In this document: one piece after another, positions 49,925 to 59,155 of the stretch
Position numbering within the stretch: position 1 is the first letter of the stretch
Layout of the letters: each line of letters starts with the position of its first letter
Assembly: GCF_018130165.1 (NCBI RefSeq)
Contig: NZ_JAFCLZ010000001.1
Span: 412,001 to 476,000, forward strand
DNA from: Bradyrhizobium sp. JYMT SZCCT0180
Lineage (GTDB): Bacteria; Pseudomonadota; Alphaproteobacteria; Rhizobiales; Xanthobacteraceae
Length of the DNA: 64,000 bases
Direction of reading: 5' to 3'
Notes under the pieces: generated by a model
What the model was told of the DNA's origin: nothing
The model's input: the letters and a program-made list of their open reading frames with translations, nothing else
The model's database searches: none
Position numbers and translations under genes: made by a program

Positions 49925-51487
49925 ATGAACAATCCGCTGTACGCGTCTCCGGTCGGTTGCGAACAGACGCTGCGGGCGCTGGCGCGCTACCCGGAGCGGA
50001 CCGCGTTCAGCTGGCCCGGCGGATCGATCACCTATCAGGGCACGACCGAGCTGATCGGCCGCATTCAAGCGGTGTTCATGCGGCTGAACTTCGAGCCCGG
50101 TACCCGCGTCGCGTTTCTGACCGCCAACCGCGCCGACGCCTGGTGCGCGGGTATCGCCGCGCAATTGTCGCGGCTTTCGATCACCTGGCTGCATCCGCTG
50201 GGCTCGCTGGACGATCAGCTGTTCCAGCTGGAGGACTCCGAAGCGCAGATGCTGGTGGTCGACGGCGTCACCTTTCGCGATCGCGGCGGCGAACTGGCGG
50301 CCAGGGCCAGCGGCCTGAAGACGGTGTTCACGCTCGGGCCCGCCGATTACGGCGCCGACCTGCTCGCCACGGTCGAGGCTGCCGGCAGCGCCACGGCGCG
50401 CTGCCTTGCCAGGCCGGACGATCTCTCCACCCTGAACTACACCGGCGGCACCACCGGCAAATCCAAGGGCGCGTTGCGCACCCACCGCGAGAATAGCGGC
50501 GCCGCCAGCGCGATCCTGGCGGATTTTGAAATCCCGGATCGGCCGAGCTATCTCACGGTGGCTCCGATCAGCCATGTCGCCGGCACCAAAGTGCTGCCGA
50601 CGCTGATGCGCGGCGGCACCGTGCATATGCTGAAGGGTTTCGATCCCGAAGCTGTCTTCAAGACCATCGAGCGCGAGCGCATCAACTTTACGCTGTTCGT
50701 GCCGACCATGATCTACGTGATGCTCGATCATCCATCGCTCGACAAGCACGACCTCTCCTCGCTCGAATTGCTGCTCTACGGCGCATCCGCGATGTCGCCG
50801 AGCCGGCTGGTCGAGGGTATCGAGCGGATCGGGCCGGTGTTCTCGCAGCTCTACGGCCAGACCGAGTGCTATCCGGTGTCGGTGCTGCGCAAGGCCGACC
50901 ACGATGCGAAGACGCCGGAAATGTTTACGTCCTGCGGATTCCCGATCTCGGCGTGCGAGGTCAAGGTACTCGACGACAACGACCAGGAAGTTGCGACCGG
51001 CGAGGCCGGCGAAATCTGCGTACGCGCGCCGCATGTGATGGCCGAATACTGGAAGCGACCGGAACAAACCGCGGAAACGCTCAGGAGCGGCTGGCTGCAT
51101 ACCGGCGACATCGCTCGCAAGGACGAGCGCGGCTATATGTTCATCCTCGACCGCAAGAAGGACATGATCGTCTCCGGCGGCTTCAACATTTTTCCGCGCG
51201 AGGTCGAAGACGTCTTGTCACAACATGCCGATGTCGCGATGGTCGCCGTGGTCGGCGTTCCCGACGACAAATGGGGCGAGGCGGTCACGGCGGTGGTCGT
51301 GGCGCGCGAAGGTGCGAAGCCGAACGCAGATGAGCTGATCAACCTCGTCAAAACGAAGAAAGGCTCGGCGCATGCGCCAAAGCACATCAAATTCGTCACG
51401 GAGTTGCCGATGACCGGCGTCGGCAAGGTTGACAAGAAGATGCTGAAGGCGGGCTTCTGGAGCGGCCGCGACCGGATGGTCGGGTAA
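49925..51487 (+). CDS. AMP-dependent acyl-CoA synthetase (3)
   Basis: A 520-residue ANL-family ligase. The P-loop is YTGGTTGKSKGALRTH at about residue 172, with LYGQTECYPVSVL, GDIARKDERGYMFILDRKKD, GGFNIFPREVEDVL, and a C-terminal lysine in MTGVGKVDKKMLKAG. A strong AGGAGGA lies about 10 bp before ATG 49925. Fatty or aromatic acid activation; substrate unknown. Paired divergently with paralogue 2 of the flavin oxidoreductases. Confidence 0.92.
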   Translation: MNNPLYASPVGCEQTLRALARYPERTAFSWPGGSITYQGTTELIGRIQAVFMRLNFEPGTRVAFLTANRADAWCAGIAAQLSRLSITWLHPLGSLDDQLFQLEDSEAQMLVVDGVTFRDRGGELAARASGLKTVFTLGPADYGADLLATVEAAGSATARCLARPDDLSTLNYTGGTTGKSKGALRTHRENSGAASAILADFEIPDRPSYLTVAPISHVAGTKVLPTLMRGGTVHMLKGFDPEAVFKTIERERINFTLFVPTMIYVMLDHPSLDKHDLSSLELLLYGASAMSPSRLVEGIERIGPVFSQLYGQTECYPVSVLRKADHDAKTPEMFTSCGFPISACEVKVLDDNDQEVATGEAGEICVRAPHVMAEYWKRPEQTAETLRSGWLHTGDIARKDERGYMFILDRKKDMIVSGGFNIFPREVEDVLSQHADVAMVAVVGVPDDKWGEAVTAVVVAREGAKPNADELINLVKTKKGSAHAPKHIKFVTELPMTGVGKVDKKMLKAGFWSGRDRMVG

Positions 51488-51496
51488 ATTTCCGGC

Positions 51497-53551
51497 TCAC
51501 GCCAGCAACTGATCGAGCCGTTCGCGCAACTGGTCCTGGTGATAGGGCTTTGCAAGCCGCGGCAGATCGAGCTGCGCGCCGTCGGGTAATTCGGCATAAC
51601 CTGTTGCCAGCAGGATCGGCAGCGACGGCCGTACCTGGCGCGTCGCCGCCGCGAGTTCGATGCCAGTCATCCCCGGCATCACGTGATCGGTCATCATCAA
51701 ATCGATCGGCTGCTCGCTCCTGAGAATGTCGAGGGCGTGCAGGCCCGAATTGGCGCCGATCACGTGGTGACCGAGGTCTTCCAGCATCTCCATGGTAGAC
51801 ATCGCAATCAGCGGATCGTCGTCGACAAACAGGATCACGGCGGAGCGTCTGGCGCCTTGCGTCGCCGGCGACGGAGCCTCGACCTCCGGTGCGGCGGTAG
51901 CTACCGGCAGCATCAGCGTCGCGGTGGTGCCTTTTCCGACCGCGCTTGCAAGCCGCAATGCGCCACCGAGTTGCACGGCGAGGCCGTGCACCATCGACAG
52001 GCCAAGGCCGGTGCCCTTGCCGAGCGGCTTGGATGAGAAGAACGGCTCGATCGCCCGCTCCAGTGTCTCCGGCGTCATGCCGGTGCCGGTATCGATGACG
52101 GACAGCCTGAGATAACGACCCGGCGTCAACACGGCATCCCTGGTGATCTTCTGCTCGTCCAGCCTGATGTCGATCGGACCGCCGTCGGGCATCGCATCAC
52201 GCGCGTTGATCGCCAGATTGAGGATCGCAAGCTCAAGCTGGTTGGGGTCGATGCGCGCCGGAGGCAGGCCATCCCTGATGTCCAACCGCACTTCCACGCG
52301 CGGGCCAAGCGAGCGCTCCAGCAGGTTGGTCATATCCTGAATCAGCGAACGGAGGTCGACCGAGACCGCGCGCAAATCCTGCTGACGCGCAAAGGCCAGA
52401 AGCCGCTGGGTCAATGACGCACCCCGTTCCGCGCCCTGCATGGCGCCATCGACCAGGCGGTGAAGCCGGGGATCGTCGGGCATACGCTTGCGCAGCAGAT
52501 CGAGGTTACCCATGACAGCCATCAGCAGATTGTTGAAATCATGCGCCACGCCGCCGGTAAGCTGTCCGATCGTCTCCATCTTCTGCGCCTGACGTAACTG
52601 TTCCTGCGCCTTTTCATGCGCGGCGACTTCCTTCATCAGATCGGCAGTGCGCTGCTCTACGCGTTGTTCCAGTGTCGCCGTCAGTTCCGCGAGCGCCGTG
52701 CGTTCGGAGGCGAGTTGCGCGAGCAGGTTCTCCCGTTCGATTTCGGCGGTCTTGCGCGCAGTGATCTCTGAGCAGACGCCGACCAGCGACTTGATGCTTC
52801 CGTCCGGCCGCCGCACCGCACGGGCGCGGGTATCCACCCAGTGCTGCGAGCCGTCGGGCCAGATAATCCGATATTCGAGGCGGTAATCCCCACCGGTCTT
52901 GACCGCGTGATCGATGGCTTGGAGACGGCGCTCCCGGTCGTCGGGATGAACCGACGCCGACAAATCCTCAAAAGTAAAAGACTCGCCCGGCTTGCGGCCG
53001 AAAAAGCGCGCGCAAGTTTCCGATGCTTCGAGCTTGAACTCCGGCAAATGCAATTCGAGCGCCCCGAGATGACCGGCATTCAGCGCCGTCTGCAGCAGAT
53101 TTTCGCTCTCGGTAAGGTCGACCAGAATCGCACGGGTCTGGTATTGGCGGCGCCGGGCGCGGACCGCCGAGCCGACGATACTCACCAGCGTCGTCGGATG
53201 GAAAGGACGCTCGATAAAGGTGACGTTGCCGAGCGCCTGGGCCAACCGCGCCGCATCGGGATTCCGCTCCGGCCCGCCGCCCTGATGCGTCAGCAGCACG
53301 ATCGGAAAATCCGACCATGACGGCTGGCCGTTGAGCCAGTTCACGAGCCGGCGCAGATCCGCTGTCTTGATCGCCTCGTCGGCAATCACGGCAAGTCCCG
53401 CGCCACCTTCGATCTCCTGCACGAGCGCGGCAAGATCGCCACAGATATTGGCGAAGTAGCCCGCTTCGCGAATCAGTGCTGCAGCCACGGCGGCATCGCG
53501 GCCCTTGGGCGCCAGAATGATCGCCCGTTCGGATGACGCGCCCGGCTTCAC
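51497..53551 (-). CDS. Hybrid histidine kinase: degenerate receiver, PAS, HisKA, HATPase, receiver
   Basis: A 684-residue cytoplasmic sensor kinase. Residues 1-135 look like a degenerate receiver (IVLLTHQGGG, FIERPF). A PAS/PAC domain follows (YRLEYRIIWPDGSQHWVDTR), then a coiled coil, HisKA with His337 in GGVAHDFNNLLMAVMG, HATPase (NLAINARDAMPDGG, DTGTGM, GTGLGLSMVHGL), and a C-terminal receiver with Asp at about 622 (DLMMTDHVMPGMTG) and Lys in RLAKPY. The start is GTG, overlapping the kaiC stop as GTGA, so translation is coupled. The pairing suggests it receives a signal from the KaiC-like ATPase. Confidence 0.93.
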   Translation of the reverse strand: MKPGASSERAIILAPKGRDAAVAAALIREAGYFANICGDLAALVQEIEGGAGLAVIADEAIKTADLRRLVNWLNGQPSWSDFPIVLLTHQGGGPERNPDAARLAQALGNVTFIERPFHPTTLVSIVGSAVRARRRQYQTRAILVDLTESENLLQTALNAGHLGALELHLPEFKLEASETCARFFGRKPGESFTFEDLSASVHPDDRERRLQAIDHAVKTGGDYRLEYRIIWPDGSQHWVDTRARAVRRPDGSIKSLVGVCSEITARKTAEIERENLLAQLASERTALAELTATLEQRVEQRTADLMKEVAAHEKAQEQLRQAQKMETIGQLTGGVAHDFNNLLMAVMGNLDLLRKRMPDDPRLHRLVDGAMQGAERGASLTQRLLAFARQQDLRAVSVDLRSLIQDMTNLLERSLGPRVEVRLDIRDGLPPARIDPNQLELAILNLAINARDAMPDGGPIDIRLDEQKITRDAVLTPGRYLRLSVIDTGTGMTPETLERAIEPFFSSKPLGKGTGLGLSMVHGLAVQLGGALRLASAVGKGTTATLMLPVATAAPEVEAPSPATQGARRSAVILFVDDDPLIAMSTMEMLEDLGHHVIGANSGLHALDILRSEQPIDLMMTDHVMPGMTGIELAAATRQVRPSLPILLATGYAELPDGAQLDLPRLAKPYHQDQLRERLDQLLA

Positions 53552-55041
53552 GGTGCTTTTCCGAGCAAGGATCTATCCTCGGCGAAATAGACCGGAATGC
53601 CGGTCAAAACACCCTGGAAGCCGACAAGCGGCTCGCCGATCGTCAAGCCACGATTGTCGATGCGAAACTCGCGAATGGTCGCTTCGTGAGCACCAGTGCG
53701 TTTCTTGATAATCGACATCGCCCGTCGCACGCTGCCGAGCGCCTCAAAGTAGCGCAGCAGGATCACGGTATCGGCAAGATAGGTGACATCGACGGGCGCC
53801 TTCATGTCACCGACAAGGCCATGCTGGGCTACCGTCATGAACGTCGAGGCGCCCTGCCGGTTGAGATATTGCAACAACTCGTGCATGTGCAGGATCAGCG
53901 AATTCTCCTCGGGCATCGCGGCCTGATAGCCATTGAGGCTGTCGATCACGACCGTCTTGATCCGGTCCTCGTCGACCCGCTTGCGCACGCGATGGGCAAA
54001 TTCGCCGGGCGACAGTTCAGCGGCATCCACTTGCTCGATGAACAGGCCGCCGGCCTGGTGTATCGCTTCGAGGTCGATACCCAGCCCCTTCATCCGGTCG
54101 TACAGCAGTCCCATTTCTTCGTCGAATACGAAGAAGGCGGCCTTTTCCCCGCGCGCAATGGCAGCGACGATAAACGCGATCGCAATCGTGGATTTTCCGG
54201 TTCCCGCGGGGCCCAGCACCAGTGTGCTCGACCCCTGGTCGATACCGCCGCCGAGCAGTTTATCCAGTTCGGCAATACCGCTCGTCAGCCTGCCGCGCGT
54301 GAAACTGGTGCGATGCTCCGACGCGACCAGGCGTGGAAAAACATTCACGCCGCCGGTGGTGATCGTCATGTCATGGTAGCCGCCGCGGAATTTCGTGCCG
54401 CGATATTTCACTACGCGCGTGCGCCGACGTTCGGCGCCGTAGGCGGGAGCCAGCTCCTCGAGACGCACCACACCATGCGCGACGCTGTGCACCGTCTTGT
54501 CCATCACTTCGGCCGTGAGATCGTCGAGCATGATCACGGTGGCGCCGAACTTCGCGAAGTAGTGCTTCATCGCGAGTATCTGCCGTCGGTAGCGCAACGA
54601 ACTCTGCGCCAGCAGCCGGATTTCGGAAAGACTGTCGAGCACGACGCGGCTCGGCTTGTGAAGCTCGACCGCCTCGAAAACCTGCTTGGTGGTTTCGCCG
54701 AGTTCGAGATCGGACGAATAAAGCAGGCTTTGTTGCTGCTCGGAATCGAGCAGGCTTTCGGGAGGCAAAAGCTCGTAAATCACGATCCCCTGATCGAGCG
54801 TCCAGCCATGCGACGCGGCGCCGTCGCGCAGTTCCCGCTCGGTCTCGGACAGCGTGATGTAGAGCGTCTTCTCGCCGTTCTTGACGCCTTCCCGCAGGAA
54901 CTGAAGAGCGATCGTCGTTTTTCCGGTGCCCGGCGCGCCTTCGAGGAGAAAAAGGTGACCGCGGGAAAATCCGCCTGCCAGAATATCGTCCAGGCCCCAA
55001 ATGCCGGTCTTGGCTTTTGCAACGGTATCGATTGAATTCAT
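53548..55041 (-). CDS. KaiC-family double-domain ATPase
   Basis: A 497-residue RecA-superfamily ATPase with two KaiC domains. Walker A motifs are GAPGTGKT (35-42) and GPAGTGKS (277-284); Walker B-like strands are SRVVLDSLSEI and IKTVVIDSLNG. The catalytic Glu positions read LSETERE in domain 1 and FDEEMG in domain 2. The phosphorylation loop, normally S431-T432 before ITDT in cyanobacterial KaiC, reads TYLADT, so the site is Thr-Tyr. No KaiA or KaiB gene is in the window. ATG 55041 follows GGGGGTG. It forms a coupled operon with the hybrid kinase. Confidence 0.92.
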   Translation of the reverse strand: MNSIDTVAKAKTGIWGLDDILAGGFSRGHLFLLEGAPGTGKTTIALQFLREGVKNGEKTLYITLSETERELRDGAASHGWTLDQGIVIYELLPPESLLDSEQQQSLLYSSDLELGETTKQVFEAVELHKPSRVVLDSLSEIRLLAQSSLRYRRQILAMKHYFAKFGATVIMLDDLTAEVMDKTVHSVAHGVVRLEELAPAYGAERRRTRVVKYRGTKFRGGYHDMTITTGGVNVFPRLVASEHRTSFTRGRLTSGIAELDKLLGGGIDQGSSTLVLGPAGTGKSTIAIAFIVAAIARGEKAAFFVFDEEMGLLYDRMKGLGIDLEAIHQAGGLFIEQVDAAELSPGEFAHRVRKRVDEDRIKTVVIDSLNGYQAAMPEENSLILHMHELLQYLNRQGASTFMTVAQHGLVGDMKAPVDVTYLADTVILLRYFEALGSVRRAMSIIKKRTGAHEATIREFRIDNRGLTIGEPLVGFQGVLTGIPVYFAEDRSLLGKAP

Positions 55042-55102
55042 CAAACACCCCCTAACCGGATACAAACCGTTGGGGGATCACGCGGTTCCTTGGCGATGGA
55101 AC

Positions 55103-55236
55103 TTATTTCGGGAAGAATTCCGGCCACATCGCCCGCCATTTCGTGGCCAGCGGCGCGAAATCAACGACGCGATCTCATAGCGGATCGCGCCGCAGGAACA
55201 GCCTCCGGTCAGGGGAAGCACGGGTCGTGGGCTCAT
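55103..55236 (-). pseudogene. Remnant of a GFA/CENP-V family gene
   Basis: From ATG 55236 the reading begins MSPRPVLPLTGGCSCGAIRYEI, the zinc-binding start of glutathione-dependent formaldehyde-activating-type (GFA) proteins. It then shifts frame to a C-terminal-like segment VDFAPLATKWRAMWPEFFPK and a stop at 55103. About 80 middle residues are missing, so an internal deletion joined the two ends. The rest of 55066-55314 shows nothing. Confidence 0.65.
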
Positions 55237-55314
55237 GGCGGCCTGACCGCAGATGACGCCGCACCCTATCGGCAAAGCGGCGACCGGGCGACCCCGCCCG
55301 GCCTCATGGCGGTA

Positions 55315-55614
55315 TCAAGCCGCCCCTGCTCGCCTCTCAGCGAGAGCCTTGGTCTTCTCGAAATCATTCGGCACTTCGATATCGACTTCGAGCGTCGACA
55401 CGGCCGGACCCCGGTCGAGCTTGACCGTGACCTTGTCGGGATCGAGCTGGATGTGCTTTGAGACCACCGCGAGAATTTCCTCGCGCAGCGTCGCCAGCAG
55501 GTCCGGCTGACCGCGCAGGCCGCGCTCGTGCGCCAGCAGGATCTGCAGCCGCTCCCGCGCCACCGGGGCGGTTGCCTTGCTGCCGCTGAATAATCGAAGC
55601 AAATTCATGCTCAT
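55315..55614 (-). CDS. minE: Cell division topological specificity factor MinE
   Basis: A 99-residue MinE. The N-terminal membrane/MinD-binding part is [10 protein letters not shown]...[14 protein letters not shown], followed by the dimerization domain ([30 protein letters not shown]). It stimulates MinD ATPase and drives pole-to-pole oscillation. Its ATG overlaps the minD stop (ATGA at 55611-55614), giving coupled translation. Last gene of minCDE. Confidence 0.96.
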   Translation of the reverse strand: MSMNLLRLFSGSKATAPVARERLQILLAHERGLRGQPDLLATLREEILAVVSKHIQLDPDKVTVKLDRGPAVSTLEVDIEVPNDFEKTKALAERRAGAA

Positions 55615-56426
55615 GCTGCCCTCCGTCCGAGCAACCGGTTCATGAGCCCCCTGCGTTCAGTCGGTACGACCATGTCGACGGTTTCGCCCATCAGGCGGCG
55701 GACCGCGTCGGTGTAGGCGCGGGCCGGCGCACTGGCCACATTGTTCAGGGTGACGGGAGAGCCGACATTCGAGGCGCGCAGCACGTCCTGGCTCTCGGGG
55801 ATGATGCCGAGCAGTGGCGTGGCGAGAATTTCGAGGATGTCGTCGATGCTGAGCATCTCGCCGCGCGCCGCGCGCGCCGGATCGAATCTTGTGATCAGGA
55901 TGTGCTTGATCACCCGCTCGCCCTGCTCCGCCTTGACGGTCTTCGAATCGAGCATCCCGATGATGCGGTCGGAGTCGCGCACCGAGGAGACTTCCGGGTT
56001 GGTGACGATCACGGCCTGGTCCGCATAGCGCATCGCCAGCATCGCGCCGCGTTCGATGCCAGCGGGACTGTCGCACAGGATCCAGTCGAATTTGGTCCGC
56101 AGCTCCGCAATGACCCGGCCGACGCCCTCGTCGGTCAGCGCGTCCTTGTCCCTGGTCTGGGAGGCCGGCAGCAGCCACAGATTCTCCAGGCGCTTGTCGC
56201 GGATCAGCGCCTGCTGAAGCTTGGCGACGCCCTGCACCACGTTGATGAGGTCGAACACCACGCGCCGTTCCGCGCCCATCACCAGATCGAGGTTGCGCAG
56301 GCCGACGTCGAAGTCGATGACAACGACCTTCTCGCCGGCCTGGGCAAGTGCTGCACCGAGCGCGGCGGTGGACGTCGTCTTTCCAACGCCGCCCTTGCCT
56401 GATGTAACGACCAGGACATTTGCCAT
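55611..56426 (-). CDS. minD: Septum site-determining protein MinD
   Basis: A 271-residue ParA-type ATPase. The deviant Walker A is [16 protein letters not shown], switch I/II regions include [14 protein letters not shown] and [11 protein letters not shown], and the C-terminal amphipathic membrane-targeting helix is [11 protein letters not shown]. It recruits MinC to the membrane and oscillates with MinE. Middle gene of minCDE, 19 bp after minC. Confidence 0.97.
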   Translation of the reverse strand: MANVLVVTSGKGGVGKTTSTAALGAALAQAGEKVVVIDFDVGLRNLDLVMGAERRVVFDLINVVQGVAKLQQALIRDKRLENLWLLPASQTRDKDALTDEGVGRVIAELRTKFDWILCDSPAGIERGAMLAMRYADQAVIVTNPEVSSVRDSDRIIGMLDSKTVKAEQGERVIKHILITRFDPARAARGEMLSIDDILEILATPLLGIIPESQDVLRASNVGSPVTLNNVASAPARAYTDAVRRLMGETVDMVVPTERRGLMNRLLGRRAA

Positions 56427-56445
56427 AATTGATCTCCGTAGCCGA

Positions 56446-57153
56446 TTAATTCAGCGGTGTAATTTTCATGGTGGCGCCTTGCAGCCAGGCCTGAGCCGGC
56501 CGGTTGCGAAGCGAATCATCGATTTCTTCCGCAGTCTGGTAGTAACCGTCGATGGCGAGCAGTTCCGCCTCGATCTTCTGGCAGTAAATCCGGGCCGACG
56601 AATTGCCGTTGACGCCGGCCATCGCCCGGCCGCGCAGCGTGCCGTAAACATGGATCGATCCGCCGGCGACGATTTCCGCACCTGAGCCAACCGAGCCCAG
56701 CACGGTGACATCGCCCTCGGTGAAGACGATCGACTGGCCCGAACGGACCGGGCTTTCGAGCAGCAGCGAATTCGGCTTCGGCTTTGCCTCGACCTTTTCC
56801 TCGGGCTTTTCCGCAGGCTCGGTTCGCGTGATGACGCAGGAACGACCGCCGGTCAGCAGCGGCGGCATGCTGGTGGTGAGCTTCTCGGCATCCACGCCCT
56901 CGATCCCCAGCACGCGGATGTTGCGTTCTTCCAGATTATTGACGAGGTGGGTGATGGCCGCGCGGCTGAGGTCCAGCGCCGCCAGGTCGAGCACGACAGG
57001 CTTGCCGACGAAGAAGCCGGGCGAACGCGCCAGCGTCGCGTCGATCTCCTCGAGCCAGCCAACGACGGGAATCTCCGGCGTGAACACGAAGGCGACATAC
57101 GAGCGGCCCCGCATGCGCACCAATTGTCGCGTTGCCCCCGCTGTTGCCTGCAT
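56446..57153 (-). CDS. minC: Septum site-determining protein MinC
   Basis: A 235-residue inhibitor of FtsZ polymerization. The N-terminal FtsZ-binding domain (FVFTPEIPVVGWLEEIDATL) and the C-terminal beta-helix (SGQSIVFTEGDVTVLGSVGS, ...GRAMAGVNGN, ...ARIYCQKIEAELLAIDGYY) are joined by a Lys/Glu/Pro linker. ATG 57153 is preferred over an in-frame TTG at 57168. First gene of the operon. Confidence 0.96.
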   Translation of the reverse strand: MQATAGATRQLVRMRGRSYVAFVFTPEIPVVGWLEEIDATLARSPGFFVGKPVVLDLAALDLSRAAITHLVNNLEERNIRVLGIEGVDAEKLTTSMPPLLTGGRSCVITRTEPAEKPEEKVEAKPKPNSLLLESPVRSGQSIVFTEGDVTVLGSVGSGAEIVAGGSIHVYGTLRGRAMAGVNGNSSARIYCQKIEAELLAIDGYYQTAEEIDDSLRNRPAQAWLQGATMKITPLN

Positions 57154-57372
57154 GGTGGATCCACCCAATCCTGGTTACTGAATAATTAAGGATGGGACTG
57201 ATTTGGTTAATGAGTGATTAATTGTGACGGCTCATTCAGTGGCCGTTTGGTGCCAAAAAAGCGACACGAGAGCTACCCGAAGTTACAGGCCAGCGGTGGC
57301 GGTCAGCAAAAGTGGTGGCAATTTGATCGGTTTGTGCCGAGCCGGATCGGCTGACCACCGATCGCCCTCGCG

Positions 57373-58146
57373 TCAACGCTTCTCGATCACCAGGCTCTGG
57401 ACGGCACGGCCGAAATAGCCGCGTTCATCGACCAGCCGCGCCATCGCGAGGCCCGCGCCGTCGGGGCCGATCCAGGATTCGGCGTCGAGCAGCATCCAGT
57501 CGCCGACCGGCTGGCGCGAGAAATTCACCGTGAGGTCGGCATTGAGAAACGTCCATTGCCGGAAATCCAGCACCGCCGAAGTGCCGTTGCAGAAATCCGC
57601 GGCCACCATCGCGCGCATTGCCTGAGAGACCGCCGCCCCTTCGACGATCGGGCGATCGACACGATACCAGATCGCGCCCGGACCGGGGACGCCGAACCGG
57701 CCGCGCGCGGCGCGCAGCGACATGCCTGTCACGAACGGGCTGGAGGAAAAATCCGCGGGCTCGACCCGCGATTGCTCCGGTCCCGGCAGCGTGACCGGTT
57801 CGATCTCGGCCTCGGGCGGCAATTCGTTGGCCTGCAGCTTGATCTTCAGAATAGTGGCGGCGACCACGACGACGCCGTTGGCGCGAAGTTTTACCGCGCA
57901 GAGCTGGATCTTGCGGCCTTCGCGCAGAATCTCGGTCTCGATCGTCAGCGGTGCGACCGGCACCGGGCGCATCAGATCCACCGTCACGCGTGCGATCCGC
58001 ATCGGTACCGGCGTCGGCAAGGCTTCTGCCGCCCAGACCACCAATGCCGCCGGCGGTGATCCGTGCTGCATGCTCGGGTCCCACGGCCCCGCCGCGTGGG
58101 GACTGGTGAGGACGCTGTTGCCGTCCACGCGAAAGATAGCGTCCAT
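57373..58146 (-). CDS. Acyl-CoA thioesterase, double-hotdog type
   Basis: A 257-residue two-hotdog thioesterase of the TesB/4HBT_3 kind. The N-terminal hotdog has DPSMQHGSPPAALVVWAAEA and the C-terminal one has FLNADLTVNFSRQPVGDWML. It would hydrolyse acyl-CoA in the cytoplasm. ATG 58146 is used. The next gene upstream is an SDR in the same direction, 118 bp away, so co-transcription is possible. The 226 bp between this gene and minC hold no gene. Confidence 0.88.
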   Translation of the reverse strand: MDAIFRVDGNSVLTSPHAAGPWDPSMQHGSPPAALVVWAAEALPTPVPMRIARVTVDLMRPVPVAPLTIETEILREGRKIQLCAVKLRANGVVVVAATILKIKLQANELPPEAEIEPVTLPGPEQSRVEPADFSSSPFVTGMSLRAARGRFGVPGPGAIWYRVDRPIVEGAAVSQAMRAMVAADFCNGTSAVLDFRQWTFLNADLTVNFSRQPVGDWMLLDAESWIGPDGAGLAMARLVDERGYFGRAVQSLVIEKR

Positions 58147-58264
58147 CAATCAATAATCCTTTGAGAAGGAAAGCGCTTTTCTGCCCGCTCCGCTCGCTGG
58201 AGTCGAGAGCTCGGCGGCACAGACCCCTGTGCGCCATTCGCACGCAACGCACTCACGCCTTGCG

Positions 58265-59002
58265 TCAAATGAACGCCATGCCGCCATTGAGAATGATGGT
58301 TTGCCCGGTCATGTAATCGTTGCCGAGCACCATCCCGACGGCCTGCGCGACTTCCTCAGGTTGCCCCATTCGACCCAGCGGAATGTTGCGGGCGAGATCG
58401 GTGCGGCCGCGCATCATGTCGGTTTCGATCAGCGACGGCGCCACATTGTTGACCGTGATCCCCTCCTTCACCAGCCGCGCCGCGTACCCTCGCGTCAGAC
58501 CCTCCATCCCGGCCTTGGAGGCGTTGTAATGCGGGCCGATGGCGCCGGCGCCGCGTGCGGCACCCGAGGAGATGTTGACGATGCGGCCCCATTGGCGCGC
58601 CCGCATCATCGGCAGCACGGCTTGCGTGCACAGGAAGACCGACTTCAGATTGACTGTGATGGTGCGGTCGAAATCGGCCTCGGAAAGCTCGTCGACGCTG
58701 CGCGGAATCGCGATGCCGGCATTGTTGACGAGAATGTCGATCGGACCGAGGTCGCGCGCGACGACCTCGACCATCTTTGTGACGGCAGCGGCCTGCGACA
58801 CGTCGGCGGCAACGGCGATGGCGCGGCCACCACCGGCCTTGATTTTGGCGACGACAGCTTCCGCGTCATCCGCCCGCTCACGATAATTCACCGCGACCGC
58901 GGCACCGAGTTCGGCGAGCGTCATCGCGATCGCAGCGCCGATGCCGCGCGAGCCGCCCGTCACCAGCGCGACATGCGCGCTTAGATCCTGTTTCCTTGTC
59001 AT
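58265..59002 (-). CDS. SDR family oxidoreductase (2), FabG-like
   Basis: A 245-residue short-chain dehydrogenase. VALVTGGSRGIGAAIAMTL is the cofactor loop, ILVNNAGIAIP follows, Ser is in IVNISSGAARG, and the catalytic motif is YNASKAGMEGL (YxxxK). NYRERADDAEA at strand 2 suggests NADP(H). It resembles acetoacetyl-CoA reductase/FabG enzymes. ATG 59002 is chosen (MTRKQDLS); the frame is open over the upstream repeat, which is not coding. Confidence 0.92.
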   Translation of the reverse strand: MTRKQDLSAHVALVTGGSRGIGAAIAMTLAELGAAVAVNYRERADDAEAVVAKIKAGGGRAIAVAADVSQAAAVTKMVEVVARDLGPIDILVNNAGIAIPRSVDELSEADFDRTITVNLKSVFLCTQAVLPMMRARQWGRIVNISSGAARGAGAIGPHYNASKAGMEGLTRGYAARLVKEGITVNNVAPSLIETDMMRGRTDLARNIPLGRMGQPEEVAQAVGMVLGNDYMTGQTIILNGGMAFI

Positions 59003-59056
59003 CGGTCCCGTCCGTCCACCGCAAGCGTGGATGGGTGACGATATCATCTTGTGCCT

Positions 59057-59146
59057 CGTCATGCCCGGCCTTGTGCCGGGCATCCTCGTCTTAGCTTCGC
59101 CTAAGTAAGAAAGACGTGGATGGCCGGGACAAGCCCGGCCATGACG
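59057..59146. repeat. Intergenic palindromic repeat, family E (copy 2)
   Basis: Same element as 48741-48829: CGTCATGCCCGGCCTTGTGC at the left, GGCCGGGACAAGCCCGGCCA at the right, about 36-bp arms, with a different loop containing CTAAGTAAG. Near identity over the arms shows recent spread or conversion. Confidence 0.88.
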
Positions 59147-59155
59147 GAAAGTGAG

